Shown here: in pieces, positions 36,501 through 43,331 of the stretch
Layout of the letters: each line of letters begins with the position of its first letter
How positions within the stretch are numbered: position 1 is the stretch's first letter
Origin: Lignipirellula cremea
GTDB taxonomy: Bacteria; Planctomycetota; Planctomycetia; Pirellulales; Pirellulaceae
Direction of reading: 5' to 3'
NCBI RefSeq assembly: GCF_007751035.1
Contig: NZ_CP036433.1
Span: forward strand, 7,421,001-7,485,000
DNA: 64,000 nt
Translations under genes and position numbers: made by a program
Notes under the pieces: generated by a model
The model's database searches: none
Told to the model about the DNA's origin: nothing
The model's input: the letters and a program-made list of their open reading frames with translations, nothing else

Positions 36501-38150
36501 GACGCCATGCGTGAAATCTTCCGCTGGAAGGGCGCCACCCTGATGCGACAAAGAGCCATGCGGGCGGCGGCAGCCGATCCAGCGATTGCGGCGCGGTTCC
36601 AGGAGCTTTCCCAGCTGGCAGGCCAGGTGGCGTCGCTGGCCCGCAGCACCCCCCAGGGCGATATCGTCCTCTGGCGTCGGCGCCTGGACGAACTGACCAG
36701 CCAGAAGGAAAAACAGGAAGTCGAGCTCAGCCGTGACAGCGCCGCATTCCGCAACGCCCGCAAGCCAACCACGCTGGAAGAAATTCAAAACGCATTGCCG
36801 GCGGACACCGTGCTGGTCGACTACCTGGAGTTCGACCGCATCGAGCCTGTCGCGGGCGAGCAGAACTGGAAATCCATCCGCTCCATGGCGGCCACGATCG
36901 TGACACGCGACTCGATCCGCCTGCTGGACCTGGGTCCAGCCAGCTCCCTCGACGAAGCGATCGACACATGGCGGTCCAGTTTCGGCATGTCGCGCGACGG
37001 GCAGGCCGCGGCGGAACAGCTGCGGCAACAACTCTGGGAACCGCTGGGGCCCCAGGTCGCCACGGCGCCAATGGTGCTGGTTTCCACCGACGGCGCGCTG
37101 GGCCGGTTTCCGCTCGCCGCGCTGCCGGGAACGAAACAGGGAACGTATCTGATGGAAACGCAACGCCTGGTGATGATCCCCATGGCGCAAATGCTGCCGG
37201 AGTTGCTGGCGCCCCAGCAAAGGCCGTCGCCCGCCGGCCAACTGCTGCTCGTAGGCGACGTCAATTACCACGAACAGCCGACGGCGGAAACCCATCTCCG
37301 CCCCGCGCCAGATGCGTTCGTCAGCCGTTCGACTGGCCTGGTGCGGGACGGACAGCAGTTCTCCCCCCTCGACGGCGCGGCCCGCGAAGTGGCGTACCTC
37401 GAAAAGCTGTACACCGAAATTTACTCGCAGCGGCCAGGGGATCTGAAAAAGCTGAAACAGAGCGACGCCACCGAACGGGCGTTCAAGCAGAACGCAGCCG
37501 GTTTTCGCGTGCTGCACATTGCGACGCACGGCTTCTTTGCCCCGGCCTCCAAAAAGCCGATCGGCTCCGAGAACCGCAACGCCGACCGCCTGGAATTGCT
37601 GACCGGCGAGCGAGCAACCTACCTGCAGGGCTTCAATCCTGGCCTGCTCAGCGGTCTGGCATTCGCCGGTGCAAACCGTCCCGCCCAGCCGGACGAACCG
37701 GATGGCATTCTCACGGCCGAAGAAATCTCCAAACTCGACCTGTCCGCGGTCGACCTGGTGACGCTTTCCGCCTGCGAAACGGGCCTGGGCGCCGTCGCCG
37801 GCGGCGAAGGGTTGCTGGGGGTGCAAAGGGCATTCCAGGAAAGCGGGGCCCGCTCCACCATCGCCAGCTATTGGAAAGTCGACGACCGCGCCACCGAGCA
37901 GTTGATGAGCCGCTTCTACCGCAACCTGTGGGAGAAAAAAATGAGCAAACTGGAAGCCCTTCGCGAAGCCCAGTTGCACCTGCTCCACCACCCCGAAAGC
38001 CTCTACAGCGACCAGGGCCAGGGGCAACCACTCAATCAACCAGAGACCAACCGCGGCGACAAACGCATCGGCTCTGTCCCGTCAGGCGGCTCGAAACGCC
38101 TGTCGCCGCAGTACTGGGCCGCGTTCGCCCTCAGCGGCGACTGGCGGTGA
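33552..38150 (+). CDS. Exported TPR-CHAT protein (putative caspase-like protease)
   Basis: 1532 residues. A signal peptide is at 1-20 (LTGLLLCLLLASAVWG). Residues ~180-930 hold about 18 kinesin-light-chain-type TPRs of exactly 42 residues, consensus ALPLFxQALEIRKKxLGxEHPxYAxSLNNLAxLYxSxGDxxK. A helical linker follows, then a C-terminal CHAT (caspase HetF-associated with TPR) domain (about 1075-1532). The catalytic dyad is present: H1326 in HIATHGF and C1408 in TLSACETGLG, with flanking DGALGRFPLAALPG and SGARSTIASYWKVDDRATEQ. GGGGAAGAGGAG precedes the ATG. CHAT proteases cut partner proteins when TPRs sense a signal, but this one appears exported. The target is unknown; no partner gene is in the neighbourhood. 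Confidence 0.93.
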   Translation: MKALTGLLLCLLLASAVWGQSPPVETAVPEAEFRAMLSAGAADARSGNREAAEAKLLQATIWNRQRLAVAENTGQKEAHASAVSLQLQLLEWLQQQFQQSRRWQPAEETAKEQLDLLTGLHGEDHWRTTDARLAQETIRRLQQMSADQLDQLDAAKQATNEGLRLFRLRQFQQSLPHLQHALEVFEKTWGKEHPQYATGLNALATAHHSGGDYPKALPLFQQSAEIRRKYLGEEHPEYANSLNNLAGLYYATRDHARAITLHVKTMEIRKKALGEEHPDYAASLDAVADLYFVTGNYPKAVVYYQQIEKLRAKAVGKDHPDYAASLDELARTLRLLGEPEKALPLFQQALEIREKSPGKEHPDYANSLDDLAATHHSMNQSAKALPLFLQAREIREKALGKEHPDYANSLNNLAATYLAMDQSAKALPLFLQALEIRQKVLGKEHPHYADSLNNLASLHQSLGDYAKALPLFLQALEIRKKVLGKEHPKYAASLNNLASLYDSLGDYPKALPLYLEVLEIRRKTGGEEHPDYAAALNNLAGVYKSRGDYSKALPLFRQLRKIRRKTLGEESVEYAAALNNLAGLYNSMGEDAKALPLYLQSRETLEKVLGEQHPGYTSCLNNLAHLYHSMGDYEKALPLYQQALEIRRRALGTEHADFATSLNSLSALHHTLGDDAQALALCRQALEIRQKVRGQDHPEYADSLSNLASLSESLGDYAQALPLFQQAMEIRKRTLGEKHPDYANSLNNLAGLYESLGDDAKALPLYLQALEIRQHVLGKNHPTYADSLHNLAELYESQGDAAKALPLYLQSLEIRKKVQGEEHPSYAVTLGNLAGVYHSLGDPAQAVSLSVKALAIEKKTLGEEHPTYATSLNNLAGKYHATGDSAKALALYQQALEIRKKVLGEKHPDYASNLNNLALLHHLLGHNAQAVPFSKQALAIAWTSQEDAALAQSERQQLAMSKASRRYLDLYLSLALASGQSHEDAMREIFRWKGATLMRQRAMRAAAADPAIAARFQELSQLAGQVASLARSTPQGDIVLWRRRLDELTSQKEKQEVELSRDSAAFRNARKPTTLEEIQNALPADTVLVDYLEFDRIEPVAGEQNWKSIRSMAATIVTRDSIRLLDLGPASSLDEAIDTWRSSFGMSRDGQAAAEQLRQQLWEPLGPQVATAPMVLVSTDGALGRFPLAALPGTKQGTYLMETQRLVMIPMAQMLPELLAPQQRPSPAGQLLLVGDVNYHEQPTAETHLRPAPDAFVSRSTGLVRDGQQFSPLDGAAREVAYLEKLYTEIYSQRPGDLKKLKQSDATERAFKQNAAGFRVLHIATHGFFAPASKKPIGSENRNADRLELLTGERATYLQGFNPGLLSGLAFAGANRPAQPDEPDGILTAEEISKLDLSAVDLVTLSACETGLGAVAGGEGLLGVQRAFQESGARSTIASYWKVDDRATEQLMSRFYRNLWEKKMSKLEALREAQLHLLHHPESLYSDQGQGQPLNQPETNRGDKRIGSVPSGGSKRLSPQYWAAFALSGDWR
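34195..36335 (+). repeat. 126-bp in-frame repeat array encoding TPRs
   Basis: About 17 near-regular 126-bp (42-codon) units with high similarity between neighbours, especially at 34560-35080. This points to tandem duplication of TPR units within the TPR-CHAT gene. Confidence 0.9.
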
Positions 38151-38199
38151 GTCAGCAACTCTCTCACTGCTCTTTGCGACGCTCTTCTTTCTTCCCGCC

Positions 38200-38895
38200 T
38201 TACTCCTGCACCGCGGCCAGAGCCCGCCAGTCGATCGCCGTGGGGAACTCGGTCGCGCCGTATTTCACTTCGGCCAGCAACGGCGGCGTGCAGCGGGTCT
38301 CCAGCTCCTTGCCGTTGCTGATGGTGCTAGGATCGTCGCTGGCGTCGGCAACGCCGTTGAGCAGCACGCCGGCGATCTCCAGCCCTTCGCAAAAAGTGGC
38401 GGCCGTAATGAGGGTCTGCAGGGTCTGGTTGATGGCGCCGATCCGGTTCGCCGTGACGACCAGCAGCGGGAAGCCAAAGTCGGCCGCCAGGTCGGCTACA
38501 TAATCATCATCAGAAACGGGCGACATCAGACCGCCGGCCCCTTCGACCAGCAAGATCTGGCTGCTGTCGGTCCAGTACTTTAACCCCGCGCGCAGCTTGT
38601 CGGCGTCGACCTGTTTCCCTTCGGCCCGGGCCGCCAGATGCGGGGCCAGCGGCGCGGCGAACCGCTGGGGACAAACGGCTTCCAGGTCGCCCGGCCGGCC
38701 GGCCGCTTCCCAGAGCTGCACGGCGTCGTCGGAGACCAGCCCGTCGTCGCCCTGCTCGCAACCGCTGGCGACCGGCTTGTAGACGCCCACTTTCACGCCC
38801 GCCGCTGCCAGCGATCGGGCAATCATCGCCGTGATGTACGTTTTCCCCACGCTGGTATCGGCGCCAACAATAAACAGACCGGGAACTTTCGACAT
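38200..38895 (-). CDS. bioD: Dethiobiotin synthetase
   Basis: 231 residues. It closes the ureido ring of biotin using ATP and CO2. P-loop FIVGADTSVGKTYITAM, VGVYKPVASGCE substrate motif, and LLVEGAGGLMSPVSD. Length matches BioD (about 220-240). No other bio gene is in the window. It faces the TPR-CHAT gene convergently, with about 50 bp between stops. Confidence 0.94.
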   Translation of the reverse strand: MSKVPGLFIVGADTSVGKTYITAMIARSLAAAGVKVGVYKPVASGCEQGDDGLVSDDAVQLWEAAGRPGDLEAVCPQRFAAPLAPHLAARAEGKQVDADKLRAGLKYWTDSSQILLVEGAGGLMSPVSDDDYVADLAADFGFPLLVVTANRIGAINQTLQTLITAATFCEGLEIAGVLLNGVADASDDPSTISNGKELETRCTPPLLAEVKYGATEFPTAIDWRALAAVQE

Positions 38896-38940
38896 CGCTT
38901 CGACTTTCGGCGGGGGAGCGGGCAGTAACAGTTCCCCCTT

Positions 38941-40113
38941 TTATACCGTGACCGCGAATTTCCGCAGCGCCTCGGCCCGCACTTCGACGCCCAGGCCGGG
39001 CTTCTCCGGCAGGCGAATCGCCCCGTTCTGTATGATCAGCTCATCTTCCACCAGTTCCCGCCGCAAGGGCGAGTCGCACAGATCGGCCGGCAGAAACTCA
39101 ATGAAGGGACAATGGGCCGTGACCGCCGCCAGATGGGCGCTGGCCGCAATGCCGATCCCCGTTTTCCAGCAATGCGGCACAATCCGGCGATTCCGTTCGG
39201 CCGCCATCTGACAAACACGGAGAGCTTCCGTCAAACCGCCCACCCGGCCCACATCGGGCTGGGCCACATCGACCAGACCGATATCCATCAGGTCGGCAAA
39301 CTCAAACCGCGTGTTCTGCCATTCGCCAGCCGCGATCGGCATGGGGGCCTCATGATGCAGCTGTGCGTAGCCCTGCAGGTTATCCATCTGCAACGGCGTT
39401 TCGACAAAATAGACGTCGAAATCGGCCCAGTCCCGTAGCGTGCGCAGCGCCACGTCGGCTTCGGTCCAGGTGTACTGGACGTCGACCATCATGACAAAAT
39501 CAGGACCGACGGCGGCCCGACAGGCGGCTACCACCTCGGTCATTTTCTCATCCGGCTCGTTCAGCCCGCTGTGGTTGTAGGGGCCGCTGAGCGTGACTTC
39601 CATCTTGCCGGCCTGGAATCCCAGCTCCTGGGCTTTCACGGCCCAGGCGACCAGGGAGTCCTTGTACTCGCTAAAAGAATGTCCATTCGGCTGCAGGGAG
39701 GCGTACGGCCTGATCTCGGTTTTGGCCGCCTGACCCATCAGCTCCCAGCACGGTTTGCCAGCCGCCTTGCCGGCGATATCCCACAGCGCCATATCGAGCG
39801 CGCCGATCGCACAAATCACGGCCCCCCGGCGGCCGTTCATCGCGCTGCCCGTATACAGTTTTTCCCACAGCCGCTGCGGCTCCAGGGGGTTCTCCCCCAG
39901 CAGCATCTCCTTGAGGCCCAGCCCCATGGTGTGGGTTCCCGGCGCCTCGATGCAGGCCCTGGCGATCCAGGGGTTTACGTCGGTTTCACCGACGCCTGTG
40001 ATCCCTTCGTCGGTATGGACAAACACCACGATATCGTCTTGCGCCGACGAGGTGGCGTCTTTCCGCACGTCGGGAGCCAGCAGCACGTGGCATTCAATGT
40101 CGGTGATTTTCAT
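38941..40113 (-). CDS. Enolase-superfamily (mandelate racemase/muconate-lactonizing) enzyme
   Basis: 390 residues from ATG 40113, with AGGGGACG upstream; the frame from 40362 adds 83 residues unlike the family. The capping domain starts MKITDIECHVLL. The barrel has AGKMEVT in place of the usual KxK (the first acid/base site is not a clean KxK), metal ligands MVDVQYTWTE (Asp), YFVETPLQ (Glu) and PIAAGEW (Glu). A late PHCWKTGIGIAAS carries a His at the catalytic position. Such enzymes dehydrate or racemise sugar acids. The second-strand KME lacks the second Lys, so specificity cannot be assigned; a dehydratase of the D-gluconate/galactonate type is plausible. Confidence 0.85.
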   Translation of the reverse strand: MKITDIECHVLLAPDVRKDATSSAQDDIVVFVHTDEGITGVGETDVNPWIARACIEAPGTHTMGLGLKEMLLGENPLEPQRLWEKLYTGSAMNGRRGAVICAIGALDMALWDIAGKAAGKPCWELMGQAAKTEIRPYASLQPNGHSFSEYKDSLVAWAVKAQELGFQAGKMEVTLSGPYNHSGLNEPDEKMTEVVAACRAAVGPDFVMMVDVQYTWTEADVALRTLRDWADFDVYFVETPLQMDNLQGYAQLHHEAPMPIAAGEWQNTRFEFADLMDIGLVDVAQPDVGRVGGLTEALRVCQMAAERNRRIVPHCWKTGIGIAASAHLAAVTAHCPFIEFLPADLCDSPLRRELVEDELIIQNGAIRLPEKPGLGVEVRAEALRKFAVTV

Positions 40114-40309
40114 AACGTCCCCTGGAGAAAACCGTTCACCCCCAACCCCTCGTGGGAGAATGGCCCTTTTTACCACGCGCCGGCCCGGGAAGCAGCAGGC
40201 GCCCGGCGGCGTTGTTCTGCGCGGCCTGGCTTTGCACGAAGGCGGAGGTTTGGAGTACATTGGAGAGAGTTCTTCTTTTCCGCAAGTTCTTCGATCGAGG
40301 CCTTTCCTG

Positions 40310-43180
40310 ATGTCGATACCGGAGTTTTGGAGGCTGGTGATCGAGAGCCGCCTGCTCAACACCGAGCAGTGCCAGGCGTTGAATACCGAATTCTCCCAGG
40401 CTCAAAGCGGCGGCGACGTATCCGCACTCGCCAGCTGGCTGGTCGCCAAACGGGCCATCAGCGCTTACCACGCCAAGGTGTTACAGGCCGGACGATCCGG
40501 TCCTTTTGAATACGGCGACTATCGCGTTTTCGATCGTCTGGAAGGTCGCTTCGCCGGCATGTTCCGTGCGGCGCACCGCGCCACGGGCTACCCGGTCATC
40601 CTGCAGTTCCTGGCAGGAGCGGCGGTCAAGAACCCGCAGCTCTGGTCGACGGCCGCCAGCCGCACCCGGCGTCTGGCGCAGGTCAAACATCCGCAGATCC
40701 AGCGCGTGTTTGAACCGGTCGACCTGCAGTCGTTCAAGTTCGCCGTGATCGAAGACCTGCAGGGCCGCAGCCTGGATTCGATGCTGTCGAAATCGCCTTT
40801 GCCGGCTTCCGAAGCCTGCCGCGTGATTCGCCTGGCCGCGCTCGCGCTGGGCTCCCTGCACGAAGCAAAGCTGATCCACGGCGATATCCGGCCGCGTAAC
40901 TTATGGCTGGAGCCCAGCGGAAATGTTCGCCTGCTGATCGACCCGTTTGAAACGCCCGCCTCGTTCCAGTCGCAGCAGATCACCGATCCCGACAAGCTAG
41001 CCGCCCGCAGCGACTACCTGGCTCCGGAAATGCTGCATCCCGGCAAAGAGCCGGACGAGCTGACCGATATCTATGGGCTCGGCTGCACGCTCTATGAGCT
41101 GGTGGCCGGCCGGCCGCCGTTCGCCGGGGGAGAGATCGACCAGAAAATGCAGCGGCACGCCAGCGAGGCGATCGTCCCGCTGGAACAGTTCGGCGCGCCG
41201 CAGGCTGTGTCGCAGCTGGTCTCTTATATGATGGCGAAAAACGCCCAGGTGCGCTACCAGGAGGCGGCGGTCGTTGCGCAACAGGTTTCGCAACTGGTTC
41301 CGCAAGAGCAAGTGCAAGCGCCGGCTCCCAGCGTGCATCCTCGCCTGGCCGCCTTTGAAGAGTCGCTGCTGCAGAACAAGCCGACTCCCAGCCGCACCCC
41401 GGGCGGAGCGCCTTCGTTCGCCGGCATTCAAACCGCCGGAACAGCAGGAACCGCCAGCGGGCCGGCCAAAGCGCCCCTGGTCGTTGCCGAAGATCGCCGT
41501 AAACCGGGCGAACCCAAGGCGATGTTCAGCAAAAAGAACCTCACCTACCTGGGAATCAGCGGAGCCGCGGCCGCCGTCCTGGCGCTGGGGCTGTTGATCG
41601 CCTGGGGGATGAGCGGCGACGAATCCGACCCGATCGCCGCCGGCGACCCGGCCACCACTCCCACCAGTGCGACAACGCCCGCCGGTACGCCGACCGATGC
41701 GGCCCCCACCGCGCCCGTCGTATCCGGACCGAACGCCCAGGTCGTCGTCCCCGACGATGGAGAAACCCTGTGGGAGTCTCCCACGATGGGTCAGCCGATC
41801 AGCTTTCGCTATGTTCCTCCCGGCTCGCAGATTCTGCTGTACGCCCGACCGGCGGACCTGTTAGCCACGCCCCAGGGCGCGGCCGCCCTGCAGGCCCTCG
41901 GCCCTGATTTTGCCGCGGTGCGCGCCGACTGGGAGAAAGCCAGCGGCTTTCCGCTGGAAGAAGTTAACCAGCTGATCGTTTCCTTTCACGATAACCCGGG
42001 CCGCGCGCCCCGGCCGTGCGTGGTGGCGTATTTGAAAAACCCCACGACAACCAATCAGTTGCTGGAGAAGTGGGGGGACCCGGCGCCGACCGCCCAGGGC
42101 GAAGCCAACTTCTACAACGCCAACGGCTATTCGTTCTATGCGCCAACGCAGGAAAACGGCAACACCTTTGTGATGGGCGCTTTGCCGGAAATCAAAGACG
42201 TCATCGCCAATGGCATCGGCGTGGCGCCCATGTCGCGAGAAATGGGCGACCTTGCCAGAACGACCGACGCCGATCGCCAGCTCACGTTGCTCGTGGCGCC
42301 GGGCTACCTGTACACCGACGGCCGGCCGTTAATGGCCGGCCCGCGGGAACGCCTGCTCGATCCGCTCAAATGGTTCCTGAGCGAAGGCGTCAAAGCGGCC
42401 CTGATCTCGGCCAACGTCACCGATCATACCTATCTGGAGGTGCGCGTGGTCGCCAATTTGAACAAAGATCGCATCGACCTGGCGACCGAACTCCGCGACA
42501 AGCTGGACGACATTCCCGGCATGATCGAAGACTACATGGCCTACCGACTGGATCCGCATCCGTTCTGGAAAAAGCTGGCCAACCGCTATCCCGGCATGAT
42601 CCGCGAACTGCGGGCCCGCGCACGCGTCGGCGACGACGATCAGCAAGCGATGGTCAACGCCGTGCTGCCGGCCGCCGCTGCCTCCAACCTGCTCAAAGGC
42701 GGAGAGCTAACCATTTCCCAGACGCCCGGCGCTCCGCTGCTGGCATCGACCGACACCAAACCGACCACGCCGCAAACGATGGACGAACTGCTGCAGTTCA
42801 AAACGAACATGAGCTTCGCCCAGAAATCGCTCGAGTTCGCCCTCCGGGATATTGCCGAGGACCTGAAATCGGAGCTTAAAAACCTGCCGTTTGATCTGGA
42901 AGTAAAGATTATCGGGGCCGACCTGGAAAAAGACGGCCTGACCCGCAACCAGCAAGTCCGCGACGTGGTGCAACGCGATAAAACAGTTGCGGAAATTCTT
43001 ACCGCCGTAGTGGTTACCGCCATGGCGACCGGCAAGCCGCCGACCGATCCTGCGCAAAAAATGATCTGGGTTGTCGGGCCTGATCCGGATAATCCGAGCA
43101 AACAGTCGATCCTCATCACCACCCGCGCCGCCGCGGAAATCAAAGGCTACACGCTGCCCGCCGTCTTCGTCGGCAGTTAA
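40310..43180 (+). CDS. Single-pass pseudokinase with large periplasmic region ending in an STN-like domain
   Basis: 956 residues from ATG 40310, with GAGG 9 bases upstream; the frame from 39755 runs through the neighbouring promoter. Residues ~1-70 are the helical planctomycete kinase leader (FWRLVIESRLL...LASWLVAKRAISAYHAKVL). Residues ~75-330 are kinase-like, but the ATP-anchoring Lys is lost (VILQ at 96-99), HRD reads HGD (H190-G-D192) and DFG reads DPF (D211). APE is kept (YLAPEML). A Pro/Ala linker and one membrane span (about 410-432) lead to a ~520-residue periplasmic part. Its end, LEFALRDIAED then DGLTRNQQVRDVV then TVAEILTAVVV, resembles STN/secretin-N domains. Likely a sensor or scaffold, not an active kinase. 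Confidence 0.85.
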   Translation: MSIPEFWRLVIESRLLNTEQCQALNTEFSQAQSGGDVSALASWLVAKRAISAYHAKVLQAGRSGPFEYGDYRVFDRLEGRFAGMFRAAHRATGYPVILQFLAGAAVKNPQLWSTAASRTRRLAQVKHPQIQRVFEPVDLQSFKFAVIEDLQGRSLDSMLSKSPLPASEACRVIRLAALALGSLHEAKLIHGDIRPRNLWLEPSGNVRLLIDPFETPASFQSQQITDPDKLAARSDYLAPEMLHPGKEPDELTDIYGLGCTLYELVAGRPPFAGGEIDQKMQRHASEAIVPLEQFGAPQAVSQLVSYMMAKNAQVRYQEAAVVAQQVSQLVPQEQVQAPAPSVHPRLAAFEESLLQNKPTPSRTPGGAPSFAGIQTAGTAGTASGPAKAPLVVAEDRRKPGEPKAMFSKKNLTYLGISGAAAAVLALGLLIAWGMSGDESDPIAAGDPATTPTSATTPAGTPTDAAPTAPVVSGPNAQVVVPDDGETLWESPTMGQPISFRYVPPGSQILLYARPADLLATPQGAAALQALGPDFAAVRADWEKASGFPLEEVNQLIVSFHDNPGRAPRPCVVAYLKNPTTTNQLLEKWGDPAPTAQGEANFYNANGYSFYAPTQENGNTFVMGALPEIKDVIANGIGVAPMSREMGDLARTTDADRQLTLLVAPGYLYTDGRPLMAGPRERLLDPLKWFLSEGVKAALISANVTDHTYLEVRVVANLNKDRIDLATELRDKLDDIPGMIEDYMAYRLDPHPFWKKLANRYPGMIRELRARARVGDDDQQAMVNAVLPAAAASNLLKGGELTISQTPGAPLLASTDTKPTTPQTMDELLQFKTNMSFAQKSLEFALRDIAEDLKSELKNLPFDLEVKIIGADLEKDGLTRNQQVRDVVQRDKTVAEILTAVVVTAMATGKPPTDPAQKMIWVVGPDPDNPSKQSILITTRAAAEIKGYTLPAVFVGS

Positions 43181-43201
43181 TCGGCGTTCGCCGGGCGAAA
43201 A

Positions 43202-43210
43202 TGCTACAAT
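43202..43210 (+). promoter_or_regulatory. Extended -10 promoter candidate
   Basis: TGCTACAAT fits TGnTAtAaT (extended -10). The site lies about 20 bases after the pseudokinase stop, so the zinc-ribbon gene may have its own start point as well as read-through. Confidence 0.35.
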
Positions 43211-43331
43211 AGAAACTCACGGCCGGGGCCCGGAACACCTCGGCTGTACCCCCATGCGGTTCGTGATCGCCAGGGCGAACCTGCGTTTCCCCGGCCCAAC
43301 AACCAGCTCCTCCCTTCGAGAAGGCGGCGTC

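Noticed and set aside
35805-38039. A 744-codon minus-strand open frame
   Set aside because: Antisense to the TPR-CHAT gene; the repeats in it mirror the TPR repeats.
36968-38503. A 511-codon plus-strand frame overlapping the CHAT domain
   Set aside because: Arg/Pro-rich +1/+2 frame shadow of the CHAT coding sequence.
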